Shown: positions 30,547 through 40,891 of the stretch, piece by piece
Numbering within the stretch: the stretch's first letter is position 1
Layout of the letters: each line of letters opens with the position of its first letter
From: Kitasatospora aureofaciens
Lineage (GTDB): Bacteria; Actinomycetota; Actinomycetes; Streptomycetales; Streptomycetaceae
Assembly: GCF_019192735.1 (NCBI RefSeq)
Contig: NZ_JAHTKP010000011.1
Coordinates: 143,789 to 207,788 of the forward strand
Direction: 5' to 3'
DNA length: 64,000 nt
Program-made: the position numbers and the translations under genes
Notes under the pieces: generated by a model
The model's database searches: none
What the model was told of the DNA's origin: nothing
What the model saw: the letters and a program-made list of their open reading frames with translations, nothing else

Positions 30547-31389
30547 TCAACCGGCGATCGAATAGCTGTCGCCGTAGACCTTCCAGCGCAGCGGCGGGTT
30601 GAGGTCGAAGTTCCCCGCGTCGAGGAAGACCATCTGCTCGGTGTCGACCCGACTGGTGTCGGAGTGGGCCTCCTCCTTCTTCATGACCACCTTGCGGGCC
30701 TCCAGGAAGGCCTTGATGTAGGTGGCCTCGTCTCCACCCTGGGCGGGGGTCCTGGCCTTCTTCATGGCCGCGGCGCGAATGCCGCCGAAACTGTCGGAGT
30801 TGTTTCCGGGGCCGTGCATGACAATGGCGTCGTAGTAGGCGAACTGGCCGAGCGCACGCAGCCCGTCCGCCTTGGCCTGACCGACGGCGGGGTTGAAGTA
30901 CACCCGGTCGCGCTCGTCGTTCTGAGCCTGTTGGAAGACCGGATCCTTGGCGGCGGCGGCCCAGTCCTTGACGAACGGGGCACCGAGACCGGCGTGCGAG
31001 TCGCTGCCGTTGACCTTCTTCAGCGCGGGCAGGTACTTGGCGAGGACGTTGCCGGGCTTGAGGTCGGTGTAGTGCTTCACCAGGTCCAGCATGTCCCCGG
31101 TCCCGGAACAGAAGCCGATGATGCCGGCGGTGTAGCCGCGGCCGTCACCGATGTCCTCGATGTACTTGTACTGGGCTTTCCAGTCCAGCGACGAGTTTTC
31201 CGCGCTGGACACCAGCTGCATGGCGATGTCCTTCTTGTGCGGGTCGTCCAGGCCGACGCCCTTGATCCGGACGGAGGCCGCGGCGGCGGGCGCGGCCTGG
31301 GCGGCCGAGGTGGCCGCGACCGTGAGGGGCGCGGCCACCAGGGCGGCGGCGAGGGCCGCGAGGAGGGCACGACGGGGCTGAGGACGCAT
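30547..31389 (-). CDS. csnA: Secreted chitosanase, GH46
   Basis: A 280-residue secreted endo-chitosanase. A classical signal peptide (MRPQPRRALLAAL...AAQA) precedes the GH46 domain. The catalytic pair known from Streptomyces N174 chitosanase is recognisable: the acid Glu in LVSSAENSSLDWKAQYKY and the base Asp in IEDIGDGRGYTAGI. GFCSGTGDMLDLVKHY and the C-terminal LRWKVYGDSY are family-specific. It should hydrolyse chitosan outside the cell. The CsnR-type operator at 31412-31430 predicts induction by chitosan oligosaccharides. It starts at ATG 31389 with GGAG 6 nt upstream. Confidence 0.95.
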   Translation of the reverse strand: MRPQPRRALLAALAAALVAAPLTVAATSAAQAAPAAAASVRIKGVGLDDPHKKDIAMQLVSSAENSSLDWKAQYKYIEDIGDGRGYTAGIIGFCSGTGDMLDLVKHYTDLKPGNVLAKYLPALKKVNGSDSHAGLGAPFVKDWAAAAKDPVFQQAQNDERDRVYFNPAVGQAKADGLRALGQFAYYDAIVMHGPGNNSDSFGGIRAAAMKKARTPAQGGDEATYIKAFLEARKVVMKKEEAHSDTSRVDTEQMVFLDAGNFDLNPPLRWKVYGDSYSIAG

Positions 31390-31411
31390 GGGCTGCTCCG
31401 GTTCCTCGTAG

Positions 31412-31430
31412 GTTAGGAAACCTTCCTAAC
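31412..31430. promoter_or_regulatory. CsnR-type operator
   Basis: GTTAGGAAACCTTCCTAAC is a perfect palindrome (8-bp arms, 3-nt centre) 22 bp upstream of the chitosanase start. It matches the known form of the operator bound by the ROK-family repressor CsnR in front of Streptomyces chitosanase genes. Confidence 0.85.
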
Positions 31431-31507
31431 GAGAAGCAAACGCTCTGGAGCCCCAGCCCCGCAAGGGTTCTGACGGATTCACTTCAAGCCGATGTGAACG
31501 GCCCAGG

Positions 31508-32473
31508 TCAGGCGGCCCGGCGCCGCACCCACCAGACCGCCGCCGCGCACAGCGCCACGGCGAGCAGGGTCGTCCAGCCGAACTCGATCCACTGGAACGG
31601 CCAGAACCGGTTCGCCGGCTGGTACACCTCGTGCGCGGTGTAACCCCCGTCGCGCACCATCGACTGCCACTGGGCGAACGTGTCACCACGGTTGTAGAAG
31701 TCGTCCGCGGAGATCCGGGTCCCGGCCGGATCGGAGAACCAGGTGCTCAGCACCCAGCGGTTGTCCAGCGGCAGGGACGTCATGGAGTGCATCGCGTCCT
31801 CCAGCGGGGTCATGTAGTGCGAGCGCACGGCCTGCGCGAGGAACGGCATCGCGACGGAGGCCGCCAGGCCGATGCCCACCGCTATCACCGTGCGGCGCAG
31901 CACCGCGCCGGCCAGCGCCGCGACCCCGAAGCCCACCAGCACGCGGCCGACCAGCACCGGCGGCGCCAGGATGAACAGCTGCGGGTTGAACTCCCCGCCC
32001 TTGAACGCCAGGGGCTCGCTCCACCAGCGCAGCAGCACGCCGAACAGTGCCGCGACGGCGGCCAGCGCCCCGCCACCCACCAGCAGGCCGCCCGCCGTCC
32101 AGCGGGTCCGCCCGGCGCCCTGGGTCCAGGCGAAGCGCACCGTGCCGTGTTCGAACTCCCGGGCCAGCAGCGGGCCGCCGAGGAACGCGCCGAAGGCGCC
32201 GCCGAGGACGAAGAGCACGGTTTCGAGCGGCAGCACGCCGTCGCCGTACTGGCGCGTGAACTGCTTGTACTTGGCCGCGCAGACGTCGGTGGCCGGGTCG
32301 CAGGAGGCCGCACCCGTCCGCTCCAGGCCGTTGTGCAGGTACCAGCTGTGCACCAGCAGGACGAGGGAGACCGCGCCCATCACCGTGAGCAGGCTGAGCA
32401 GCGCGGGCCGGTGGCGCAACCCGGCGGCCCGCAGCACGGCGGAGCGGGGCGGGGCGAGGGTGGTCGAGCTCAC
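31508..32473 (-). CDS. ABC-2 type transporter permease
   Basis: A 321-residue membrane protein with about six hydrophobic segments, for example ALLSLLTVMGAVSLVLLVHSW, VLFVLGGAFGAFLGGPLLA and ALAGAVLRRTVIAVGIGLAAS. LAREFEHGTVRFAWTQGAGRTRW is the ABC-2 permease loop that contacts the ATPase. A large external loop (residues about 215-285) lies before the last segment. It starts at a GTG overlapping the ATPase stop (GTGA). With the ATPase and GntR regulator it forms a YtrA-type operon, usually linked to antibiotic or cell-envelope stress export. Confidence 0.8.
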   Translation of the reverse strand: MSSTTLAPPRSAVLRAAGLRHRPALLSLLTVMGAVSLVLLVHSWYLHNGLERTGAASCDPATDVCAAKYKQFTRQYGDGVLPLETVLFVLGGAFGAFLGGPLLAREFEHGTVRFAWTQGAGRTRWTAGGLLVGGGALAAVAALFGVLLRWWSEPLAFKGGEFNPQLFILAPPVLVGRVLVGFGVAALAGAVLRRTVIAVGIGLAASVAMPFLAQAVRSHYMTPLEDAMHSMTSLPLDNRWVLSTWFSDPAGTRISADDFYNRGDTFAQWQSMVRDGGYTAHEVYQPANRFWPFQWIEFGWTTLLAVALCAAAVWWVRRRAA

Positions 32474-33396
32474 GACAGTACCTTCTGGTTCTTGACGACG
32501 GCCCCGCGCGGGCCGGGCAGGGCGGAGGCGGTCGGTTCACGCAGGTAGGCGAGCACCAACTCCTCCAGGCCGATGCGCTGCTGGCGCCACTCGCCGGAGA
32601 CCGGCGCGTCCACGCCGCCGGTGCGGACCAGCAGGTGGGACTGGGCTCCGGCCCGACGGTCGCGGACCACCGGCAGGCGCTCGGCGACCGCCTCCGCCTC
32701 GGTGGTCGGGCCGGTGAGCATCCGGTGGCCGCCCAGCAGGTCGTCCACCTCCCCCGCCACCTGGACCCGGCCGCCGGCCAGCACCACCAGGTAGTCGCAG
32801 CTCTGCTCCAGCTCGTTGACGGCGTGCGAGGAGAACACCACCGAGAGGCCGTCCTCGGCCACCGCGGTGAGCAGCACGGACATGAAGTCGTGCCGGGCCA
32901 GCGGGTCGAGCGCTGCCAAGGGCTCGTCCAGGAGCAGGAGTTCGGGCCGCTTGGCGAGGGCCAGGGCGAGCGAGACCTGGGCCTGCTGGCCGCCCGAGAG
33001 CCGGCCGTACTTGCGGTCCAGCGGGATGCCGAGACCCTCCAGGTGGTTGCGCGCCCGGGCATCGTCCCAGCGCCGGTTGAGGTGGCGGCCCATCGCGAGC
33101 AGGTCGCGCACGGGCAGGCCCGGGTAGAGCGCGGCGTTCTGGGCGACGAAGCCGATCCGGTCCAAAGCCCGCGGTGAGCCGGGGAGTTGGTCGCCGAGGA
33201 CGGTCATCGCACCCTCGCTGGGCAGGGTCAGACCGGCGGCCAGGCTGAGCAGCGTGGTCTTGCCGGCGCCGTTCGGGCCGACCAGGGCCACCACGTGCCC
33301 GGCCGGGACGGCGAGGTGGCAGTCCCGCAGAGCCCAGGAGCGGCGGTAGCGCTTGCCGATCCCGCCGCAGTCGATCACGGTGTCCGTGGTCATCAC
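32470..33396 (-). CDS. ABC transporter ATP-binding protein
   Basis: A 308-residue ABC ATPase. Walker A is LVGPNGAGKTTLLS, the signature is LSGGQQAQVSLALAL, Walker B is LLLLDEPLAALDPLAR, and the switch His is in VVFSSHAVNELEQ. The 80-residue C-terminal part is variable, as in exporters of the YtrB/BcrA type. GTG 33396 overlaps the GntR stop as GTGA, so the gene is coupled to the regulator upstream and the permease downstream. Confidence 0.88.
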   Translation of the reverse strand: MMTTDTVIDCGGIGKRYRRSWALRDCHLAVPAGHVVALVGPNGAGKTTLLSLAAGLTLPSEGAMTVLGDQLPGSPRALDRIGFVAQNAALYPGLPVRDLLAMGRHLNRRWDDARARNHLEGLGIPLDRKYGRLSGGQQAQVSLALALAKRPELLLLDEPLAALDPLARHDFMSVLLTAVAEDGLSVVFSSHAVNELEQSCDYLVVLAGGRVQVAGEVDDLLGGHRMLTGPTTEAEAVAERLPVVRDRRAGAQSHLLVRTGGVDAPVSGEWRQQRIGLEELVLAYLREPTASALPGPRGAVVKNQKVLS

Positions 33397-33830
33397 GCCA
33401 CCACCCCGTCGCGTCCCTCACGCAGGTCGCGCAGCGCGTCCTCGAACACCGCGACCATCCCCCCTTCGTCCAGCCCGGCGGCCCTCGCCGAGCGCATCCA
33501 GTCCAGCAACCCCCGCCGCAGCGCGGCCCGTTCCCGCAGGGGAACCACCCCCGCGGGCAGCCCCCGCACGAACGTCCCCTGGCCGCGGCGGCCGACGGCC
33601 AGCCCGCGGTGCTCCAGCTCCCGGTAGGCCTTCAGCACGGTGTTCGGGTTGATCGCCAGGCTGGCGACCACCTCTCGCACTCGGGGCAGCCGGTCCCCCT
33701 CCGCCAACCAGCCCATCCGCAGGGCCTGTTCGACCTGCTGCACGAGTTGCAGGTAGGTCGGGACACCGGAGGCCGGGTCCAGGCGGAACTCGATGGGCGA
33801 GGGCTGGCCCTCGGCTTTATCTACTTCCAT
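33393..33830 (-). CDS. GntR-family regulator, YtrA subfamily
   Basis: A 145-residue regulator. The N-terminal winged helix is typical of GntR: YLQLVQQVEQALRMGWLAEGDRLPRVREVVASLAINPNTVLKAYRELEHRGL, broken here around PRVREVVASLAINPNTVL. The short C-terminal part of about 50 residues, with no large ligand domain, marks the YtrA subfamily. It leads a GntR-ATPase-permease operon and should repress it. An inverted repeat (33815-33846) spans its own start codon. Inducers are unknown. Confidence 0.88.
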   Translation of the reverse strand: MEVDKAEGQPSPIEFRLDPASGVPTYLQLVQQVEQALRMGWLAEGDRLPRVREVVASLAINPNTVLKAYRELEHRGLAVGRRGQGTFVRGLPAGVVPLRERAALRRGLLDWMRSARAAGLDEGGMVAVFEDALRDLREGRDGVVA

Positions 33831-33846
33831 AGGTAAAGAGATAAAG
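33815..33846. promoter_or_regulatory. Inverted repeat over the GntR start, possible autoregulatory operator
   Basis: CTTTATCT (33815-33822) and AGATAAAG (33839-33846) are perfect 8-bp arms separated by 16 bp. They flank the ATG of the GntR gene in a locally AT-rich stretch. Wide-spaced arms are usual for YtrA-type operators. Confidence 0.5.
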
Positions 33847-33878
33847 GATGGGATGACGAATCGTCAAGCCGGATAACG

Positions 33879-33924
33879 CGAGAGGGCCCCACACCCGCCT
33901 CGTGGCAGGTGTGGGGCCCTCTCG
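33879..33924. terminator. Strong hairpin terminator downstream of pheT
   Basis: CGAGAGGGCCCCACACC-like arm (33879-33895) pairs with GGTGTGGGGCCCTCTCG (33908-33924), beginning 13 bp past the pheT stop on the minus strand. Confidence 0.88.
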
Positions 33925-33937
33925 GGTGCTACGGGAT

Positions 33938-36457
33938 TCAGGCCCCGCGCAGCACCGCTCCCGTACGGCTGACGGCCTCGGCGACGGCGGCCTCGCGGGC
34001 GGCGGTGGCCTCGTCGGCGGTCAGGGTGCGGTCGGCGGCCCGGAAGCGCAGCGCGTAGGCCAGCGACTTCTTGCCCGCGCCGACCTGCTCGCCGGTGAAG
34101 ACGTCGAACAGCCGGATGGCCTCCAGGAGTTCGCCCGCGCCGGAGCGCAGCGCGGCCTCCACGTCGGCGGCCGGGACGGCGTCGTCGACGATCAGCGCGA
34201 CGTCCTGGGTGGCCACCGGGAAGCCGGAGACGGCCGGGCCGTTGACCTTCTCGGCGCCGTCGGCGGTGAGCAGGTCGATGTCGATCTCCATCGCCGCGCT
34301 CCGGGCCGGCAGCCCGAGCGCCTTGACGACCCGCGGGTGCAGCTCGCCGGCGTGGCCGACGACCCGGTCGGTGCCGGCGACGACCAGCTCGGCGCAGCGG
34401 CCCGGGTGCCAGGGCGCCAGCTGCCCCTGGCGGACCGTCAGCTCGATGCCGGCCGCGCGGGCCACCGTGCGGGCCGCCTCGACGGCGTCCGCCCAGGAGG
34501 CCTGGGCGCCCTTGCCCCACCAGCCGGACGGCAGCCGCTCGCCCGCGAGGGTGACGGCGACCCGGCGCGGCTGGTCCGGCAGCGCGGCGTCCAGCGCGGC
34601 CAGCTCCTCGGCGCTCGGCCGGCGGTCGACGGCCGGACGCGGGGCCACGGTCAGCTCGTCCTTGGGCAGGAAGACGGTGCCGGTCTCGAAGATCGCCAGG
34701 TCGGTGTTGCCGCGGCCGACGTTGCGGCGCAGCGCCCCGAGCAGGCCCGGCAGCAGCGTGGTGCGCAGCGCCGGCTCCTCGTCGTTGAGCGGGTTGACCA
34801 GCTTGACGGTCCGGCGGCGGCGGTCGTCCGTCTCCAGGCCGAGCGCCTCGAAGGCGGTGTCGCCGAGGAACGGGTAGTTGTTGACCTCGACGTATCCGGC
34901 CCCGGCCAGCGCGACGCCGATCCGGCGGTGGGTGCGCTGGGCCTCGGTCAGGCCCTTACCCGGGGGCACGTTGGGCATCCGGGCGGGGACGTTGTCGTAG
35001 CCCTCCAGCCGGATGACCTCCTCGGCGAGGTCGTACGGGTCGGTGAGGTCGGGGCGCCAGGTCGGCGGGGTGACCTCCAGGACGTCGGCGCCGGCGACCG
35101 AGCAGCCGATCTCCTGCAGGCGCCGGGTGACGGTCTCGCGGCCGTACGCGGTGCCGGCGACCCGGTCGGGCAGGTCGGCGGCGATGGTGATGGTGCGCAC
35201 CGGGTGCGGGGCGGCGATGTCGGTGACCCCGGCCTCGGCGGTGCCGCCGGCGATCAGGACCAGCAGGTCGACGGCGCGCTGCGCGGCGGCGCGGGCGGCC
35301 TCCGGGTCGACGCCGCGCTCGAAGCGCTTGGACGCCTCGGAGGGCAGCTTGTGCCGCTTGGCGGAGCGGGCGATGGCGACCGGGTCGAAGTGCGCGGCCT
35401 CGATGATCACCTCGGTGGTGCCCGGGCCGGCGGCCGGGTCGAGGATCTCGGTGGAGGCGCCGCCCATGACGCCGGCCAGGCCGATCGGGCCGCTGTTGTC
35501 GCAGATCAGCAGGTCCTCGGCGGCGAGCTTGCGCTGGACGCCGTCGAGGGTGGTGAGGGTCTCGCCCTCCGTCGCCCGGCGGACCGTGATCGGGCCGTCG
35601 ACGCGCTGCTTGTCGTAGGCGTGCAGCGGCTGGCCGACCTCCAGCATCACGTAGTTGGTGATGTCGACGGTCAGCGAGATCGGCCGGATGCCGGCCTTCT
35701 GCAGGCGGCGCTGGAGCCAGATCGGGGACTTGGCGTTCGGGTCGACGCCGACGACGGTACGGGCGACGAAGCGGTCGCAGCCGGCCGGGTCGCTGACCTT
35801 GACCAGGTAACCGAAGGAGTTCGCCGGCGGCACGTCGAGCAGCGCCGGGTCGGCCAGCGGCAGCCCGTACGCGGCGGCGGCCTCGCGGGCGACGCCGCGC
35901 ATGGACAGGCAGTAGCCGCGGTCCGGCGTGACGGCGATGTCGAGCACCTCGTCGACGAGCTGGAGCAGCTCGACGGCGTCGGTGCCGGGCTCGTACTCGG
36001 GCGGGAGCACGATGATGCCGTTGCCCCCGAAAGAATCAGGCACAGTGTCGCCCATGCCCAGCTCGCGGGCGGAGCAGATCATGCCGGCCGAGGTCTGGCC
36101 GTAGGTCTGGCGGGCCGCGATCGGGAACGGGCCGGGCAGCACGGCGCCCGGGAGCACGACCACGACCTTGTCGCCGACCGCGAAGTTGCGGGCGCCGCAG
36201 ACGATCTCCTGCGGCTCGCCAGTGCCGTTGGCGTCGCCGACGTTGACGAAGCAGTGCCGGATCGGCTTCTTGAAGCCGGTCAGCTCCTCGATGGAGAGCA
36301 CCTCGCCGACCACCAGCGGGCCCTTGAGGTCGCCGCCGAGTTGCTCGACGGTCTCGACCTCCAGGCCGGCCCGGACCAGGCGCTCGGCGACGTCACGGCC
36401 GGTCTCGCCGGCCGGCAGGTCGACGTACTCGCGCAGCCAGGAAAGCGGGACGCGCAT
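33938..36457 (-). CDS. pheT: Phenylalanyl-tRNA synthetase beta subunit
   Basis: An 839-residue subunit of the (alpha-beta)2 synthetase. The start [15 protein letters not shown] is conserved, followed by the EMAP/tRNA-binding-like domain ([11 protein letters not shown]), the B3/B4 editing region with RMEIDIDL-type strands, the B5 domain, the catalytic-like core and the C-terminal FDX-ACB domain ending [24 protein letters not shown]. It binds and positions tRNA-Phe and edits mischarged Tyr. Its ATG shares one base with the pheS stop (TGATG), giving tight coupling. Confidence 0.97.
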   Translation of the reverse strand: MRVPLSWLREYVDLPAGETGRDVAERLVRAGLEVETVEQLGGDLKGPLVVGEVLSIEELTGFKKPIRHCFVNVGDANGTGEPQEIVCGARNFAVGDKVVVVLPGAVLPGPFPIAARQTYGQTSAGMICSARELGMGDTVPDSFGGNGIIVLPPEYEPGTDAVELLQLVDEVLDIAVTPDRGYCLSMRGVAREAAAAYGLPLADPALLDVPPANSFGYLVKVSDPAGCDRFVARTVVGVDPNAKSPIWLQRRLQKAGIRPISLTVDITNYVMLEVGQPLHAYDKQRVDGPITVRRATEGETLTTLDGVQRKLAAEDLLICDNSGPIGLAGVMGGASTEILDPAAGPGTTEVIIEAAHFDPVAIARSAKRHKLPSEASKRFERGVDPEAARAAAQRAVDLLVLIAGGTAEAGVTDIAAPHPVRTITIAADLPDRVAGTAYGRETVTRRLQEIGCSVAGADVLEVTPPTWRPDLTDPYDLAEEVIRLEGYDNVPARMPNVPPGKGLTEAQRTHRRIGVALAGAGYVEVNNYPFLGDTAFEALGLETDDRRRRTVKLVNPLNDEEPALRTTLLPGLLGALRRNVGRGNTDLAIFETGTVFLPKDELTVAPRPAVDRRPSAEELAALDAALPDQPRRVAVTLAGERLPSGWWGKGAQASWADAVEAARTVARAAGIELTVRQGQLAPWHPGRCAELVVAGTDRVVGHAGELHPRVVKALGLPARSAAMEIDIDLLTADGAEKVNGPAVSGFPVATQDVALIVDDAVPAADVEAALRSGAGELLEAIRLFDVFTGEQVGAGKKSLAYALRFRAADRTLTADEATAAREAAVAEAVSRTGAVLRGA

Positions 36458-37578
36458 CAGATCTCCATCCCGAACGGGAGGGTGAAGCGCACGTCACCCT
36501 CGACCATGTCGCGCATGTCGGCGACATTGTGACGATTCATCAGGATCCGCTCCAGGCCCAGGCCGAAGGCGAACCCGCTGTAGCGGTTCGGGTCGACGCC
36601 GCAGGCGACCAGCACGCGCGGGTTGACCACACCGCAGCCGCCGAGCTCGATCCAGCCCTCGGAGGAGCAGGTGCGGCACGGGCGGTCCGGGTTGCCGACG
36701 CTCTCGCCGCGGCACACGAAGCACTGCAGGTCGATCTCGGCGCTCGGCTCGGTGAACGGGAAGTAGGAGGGGCGCCAGCGCAGTTCGAGGCCGGTGCCGA
36801 TCAGCTTCTCGACCAGCACCTCGATGGTGCCCTTGAGGTCGGCGAAGGTGATGCCCTCGTCCACCGCGAGGCCCTCGACCTGGCGGAAGACCGGGGTGTG
36901 GGTGGCGTCCAGCTCGTCGGTGCGGTACACGCGGCCCGGGCAGACGACGTAGACGGGGGGCTCGCGGTCGAGCAGGGTGCGGGCCTGGACCGGGGAGGTC
37001 TGGGTGCGCAGCACCACGCCGGAGTCGGCGGAGCCGTCCGGGGCCTGGACGAAGAAGGTGTCCTGCATCGAGCGGGCCGGGTGGTCCGGGCCCAGGTTGA
37101 GGGCGTCGAAGTTGAGCCACTCGGCCTCGGCCTCGGGGCCCTCGGCGACCTGGTAGCCCATCGCGACGAAGGTGTCCTCGATGCGCTCGGCCAGCGTCGT
37201 CAGCGGGTGCCGGGCGCCGCGCGGGGCGCGGTCGTACGGCAGCGTGACGTCCACCGCCTCCTCGACCAGCACGCGGGCGTCGCGCTCCGCCTCCAGCTCG
37301 GCCTGCCGCTTGGCGAGGGCCTGGTTGACGGCGCCGCGGGCCTGGCCGATCAGCTTGCCGGCGGCGGCCTTGGCGTGCGGGGGCAGGGCGCCGATCTCGC
37401 GGTTGGCGAGGGAGAGCGCGGAGCGGTCGCCGGTGTGGGCGACCTTGGCCTGCTTCAGCTCGTCGAGCGTGCTGGCGGCGGCGAACGCGGCGACGGCCTC
37501 GTCCCGCGCCTGCTCCACCACCTCGGGCTTGAGGGCCTCGACCTCGACCGGGTCGTACGACTTGTTGGGTGCCGACAT
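36457..37578 (-). CDS. pheS: Phenylalanyl-tRNA synthetase alpha subunit
   Basis: A 373-residue catalytic subunit. An N-terminal coiled-coil arm (about residues 10-100) is followed by the class II core: [32 protein letters not shown] (motif 2 region) and [15 protein letters not shown] (motif 3). [15 protein letters not shown] is also typical. It activates phenylalanine and charges tRNA-Phe with PheT. The 254-bp region upstream holds a perfect 16-bp palindrome (37745-37760), but I recognised no T-box or Phe-rich leader peptide. Confidence 0.97.
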   Translation of the reverse strand: MSAPNKSYDPVEVEALKPEVVEQARDEAVAAFAAASTLDELKQAKVAHTGDRSALSLANREIGALPPHAKAAAGKLIGQARGAVNQALAKRQAELEAERDARVLVEEAVDVTLPYDRAPRGARHPLTTLAERIEDTFVAMGYQVAEGPEAEAEWLNFDALNLGPDHPARSMQDTFFVQAPDGSADSGVVLRTQTSPVQARTLLDREPPVYVVCPGRVYRTDELDATHTPVFRQVEGLAVDEGITFADLKGTIEVLVEKLIGTGLELRWRPSYFPFTEPSAEIDLQCFVCRGESVGNPDRPCRTCSSEGWIELGGCGVVNPRVLVACGVDPNRYSGFAFGLGLERILMNRHNVADMRDMVEGDVRFTLPFGMEI

Positions 37579-37832
37579 CTCTATCTTCCCGTGCTCCTGC
37601 TCGTCCGTGCTCAGGTGGGTGGGCTCGCCTTCGCGTCACGCCCGGCGTGGCCGGGGCACGGGCAGCCCGTTCTCCGTTCACCGGAGGGCTCACGGGGAGA
37701 CCGGAGGGCTAACGGGGAGAGGTGTCCGCGGCACAGCCGCGCAGGGCGTTGCGCAACGCCAAAGGTCGAGTGTAGTCGCAGCGCGTAGCGCGGCTGCCGC
37801 GAAGCCCGTCCGGGGGCGACTCGTCAAGCTGA

Positions 37833-38936
37833 CTAGAGCATGAAGTCGGGGATCCCGGCGGGCAGGATAAATCGGAACCGGGCGCCGCCGCCGGGCGCGC
37901 GGTCGACGCGGATCGAGCCGCCGTGGGCCTCCACGATGCCCTTGACGATATAGAGGCCCAGGCCCGTGCCGCCGCGCTTGGAGCCGCGCCAGAAGCGGGT
38001 GAAGACGCGCGGCATCGAGTCCTCGGGGATGCCGCTGCCTTCGTCGCTCACGGTGACCGCTGTGCCTTCCACGATGCGGGGCGGGGTGCCGGAGCGCTCC
38101 CAGACGGGCGCCTCGACGACCTCCTTGGCCGGTGCCACCTCGATCGTGACAGTTCCCTCGCCGTGCCGCACCGCATTTTCCAGCAGGTTGGCGAGCACCT
38201 GGTCGACCTTGTCCGGGTCGGCCCACAGGACGGTCAGCGGCTCGGTGATCCGGATGTCGAAGCGCTCCTCGGGGATGCCGGTGGCGACCTTGCGCTCGAC
38301 GTGCCGGCGCACCGCGGCGGCCAGGTCGACCACCTGCTTGCGCAGCTCCAGCCGCCCTGCGTCGATCCGGGAGATGTCGAGCAGCTCGGCGATCAGCCGG
38401 GTGACCCGGTCGGCGTCGGCGTCGACGGTCTCCAGCATCAGCCGCTTCTGCCCGTCGGTGAACCGCTCCCACTTGGCCAGCAGCGTCGCCGTGAAGCCCT
38501 TGACGCTGGTCAGCGGCGAGCGCAGCTCGTGCGCGACGGTGGCGATCAGCTCGGCGTGGCTGCGCTCGGTGCGGCGCCGGGCCTCGGTGCCGCGCAGCGC
38601 GATCACCAGGCGCTCCAGCGGCCCCAGCGGCGCGCACCGCACGTACCGGGCGGAGACCAGCACCTCACGGCCGCCGGGCAGCAGCAGGTTGCGCTCCGGC
38701 TGGCCGGTCCGGGTGGCCAGGCCGCCGTACGGGTCGGTCAGCTGCCACCAGCGGCGCCCGTCCAGGTCCTCCAGCGGGAGGACGTCCTCCAGCTCCCTGC
38801 CGAGCGCGGCCTCCCGGAGCACGCCGGTGATCCGGGCCGCGGCCCGGTTGAAGCAGACCACCCGGCCCAGCGCGTCGGCGACCACCAGGCCGTCCGGCAG
38901 GTCGTCCGGGTCGAGCTCTGGCCCGCTGCCGACCAT
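37833..38936 (-). CDS. PAS-domain sensor histidine kinase
   Basis: A 367-residue cytosolic kinase without membrane segments. Residues about 10-120 form a PAS domain (GLVVADALGRVVCFNRAAARITGV). The phosphoacceptor His is in VAHELRSPLTSVKGF (H box), then come LLENAVRHG (N box), VSDEGSGIPEDSMPRVFTRFWRG (G1/F) and GGTGLGLYIVKGIVEAHGG (G2). No response regulator gene is adjacent, so it is orphaned. The signal is unknown; a soluble PAS suggests an internal cue. It lies between pheS and the TrmH gene, all on the minus strand. Confidence 0.9.
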   Translation of the reverse strand: MVGSGPELDPDDLPDGLVVADALGRVVCFNRAAARITGVLREAALGRELEDVLPLEDLDGRRWWQLTDPYGGLATRTGQPERNLLLPGGREVLVSARYVRCAPLGPLERLVIALRGTEARRRTERSHAELIATVAHELRSPLTSVKGFTATLLAKWERFTDGQKRLMLETVDADADRVTRLIAELLDISRIDAGRLELRKQVVDLAAAVRRHVERKVATGIPEERFDIRITEPLTVLWADPDKVDQVLANLLENAVRHGEGTVTIEVAPAKEVVEAPVWERSGTPPRIVEGTAVTVSDEGSGIPEDSMPRVFTRFWRGSKRGGTGLGLYIVKGIVEAHGGSIRVDRAPGGGARFRFILPAGIPDFML

Positions 38937-39042
38937 GGGTGTCCTCCCCGATTACCCACCGTGCCGTTCCCCCCACCGAGGCGACCCTAGCGCCTCCATG
39001 CCCCCGGCAGTAGGGCCTGACGGGTGGATCGTGCCGCCGCCG

Positions 39043-39909
<867 letters not shown>

Positions 39910-39999
39910 GGTCTCGTTCTCTGTGGCGGGGTGGCTCGCGGGGTGGCTCACGGTGCAGGCTGCGCTTCGAGGCAGGGGCTTCGAGGCAGGAAATGCAGA

Positions 40000-40031
40000 A
40001 CCGGACCCGCAGGAGAGCCTGCGGGTCCGGT
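40000..40031 (-). terminator. Terminator of the infC-rpmI-rplT operon
   Basis: ACCGGACCCGCAGG (40000-40013) pairs perfectly with CCTGCGGGTCCGGT (40018-40031), 24 bp past the rplT stop on the minus strand and followed by TTCTGCATTT. Confidence 0.87.
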
Positions 40032-40055
40032 CAGAGCTCAACTGATCCCGGAAGA

Positions 40056-40451
40056 TCAGGCGGCGTCGGCGGCAGCCTTGGGGGCGTTGACGTCGGCCGG
40101 CAGCGCCTTCTGAGCGACCTCGACCAGGGAGGCGAACGCACCCGGGTCGTTGACGGCCAGGTCGGCCAGCATCTTGCGGTCGATCTCGACGCTGGCGGCC
40201 TTCAGGCCCTGCACGAAGCGGTTGTAGGTGATGCCGTTGGCACGGGCCGCAGCGTTGATGCGCTGGATCCACAGCTGACGGAAGTCGCCCTTGCGCTTCT
40301 TGCGGTCGTTGAAGTTGTAGACCAGCGAGTGGGTGACCTGCTCCTTGGCCTTGCGGTACAGGCGCGAACGCTGGCCACGGTAGCCGCTGGCGCGCTCCAG
40401 GATGACCCGGCGCTTCTTGTGGGCGTTGACTGCCCGCTTGACGCGTGCCAC
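40056..40451 (-). CDS. rplT: 50S ribosomal protein L20
   Basis: A 131-residue ribosomal protein. It begins [33 protein letters not shown] (conserved basic N-terminus, split around [13 protein letters not shown]) and has the compact C-terminal domain [23 protein letters not shown]. It binds 23S rRNA early in assembly and, in other bacteria, represses its own operon by binding the leader. The last 10-15 residues ([11 protein letters not shown]) extend the usual end. It is third in infC-rpmI-rplT. Confidence 0.98.
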   Translation of the reverse strand: MARVKRAVNAHKKRRVILERASGYRGQRSRLYRKAKEQVTHSLVYNFNDRKKRKGDFRQLWIQRINAAARANGITYNRFVQGLKAASVEIDRKMLADLAVNDPGAFASLVEVAQKALPADVNAPKAAADAA

Positions 40452-40560
40452 TTGATTACTCCTTGGGTTGGACCACGGACTACTTCACGCGGTCCGTCAT
40501 TCGAATGGGTCGGGAAGGATCAGCTGCCCCGCTCACGGCTCGCGCCGGGCGGGAGGGCGA

Positions 40561-40755
40561 TCACTTGCCGAGAAGCTTCTTGATCTTCTTGGCGTCAGCG
40601 GGGGCCAGCTCGACCGTCCCGGCCAGCTTGCGGGTCAGCGTCGAGGGCTTGTGCTCCAGGAGGTGGCGGCGGCCGGCGCGCTCGCGCAGCACCTTGCCAG
40701 AGCCACTGATCTTGAAGCGCTTGCTGGCGCCACTGTGCGTCTTCTGCTTCGGCAT
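40561..40755 (-). CDS. rpmI: 50S ribosomal protein L35
   Basis: A 64-residue basic protein beginning [22 protein letters not shown] and ending KKIKKLLGK, the standard L35 sequence and length. It is the second gene of the infC-rpmI-rplT operon. The gap of 109 bp to rplT is within normal range. Confidence 0.98.
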   Translation of the reverse strand: MPKQKTHSGASKRFKISGSGKVLRERAGRRHLLEHKPSTLTRKLAGTVELAPADAKKIKKLLGK

Positions 40756-40780
40756 TTCGCCGTATCTCCTCGTCGGTCCC

Positions 40781-40813
40781 GTTCACGCCCGCGCGGTCTG
40801 CGCGGGCGTGAAC
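40781..40813 (-). other. Perfect hairpin between infC and rpmI
   Basis: GTTCACGCCCGCGC (40781-40794) pairs perfectly with GCGCGGGCGTGAAC (40800-40813), 26 bp before the rpmI start. No U tract follows. It may be a processing or L20-binding element or a partial attenuator. Confidence 0.6.
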
Positions 40814-40891
40814 TGGATGGATCTGCGTGACCGGGCGGGGCGCCCTGTCACCTTGGGGCCGGTCTCCCGGACTGCCCTGGCCCGTGAAGGC

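Noticed and set aside
37579..37832. T-box or Phe leader peptide before pheS
   Set aside because: A 16-bp palindrome exists, but there is no T-box motif and no Phe-rich short ORF.
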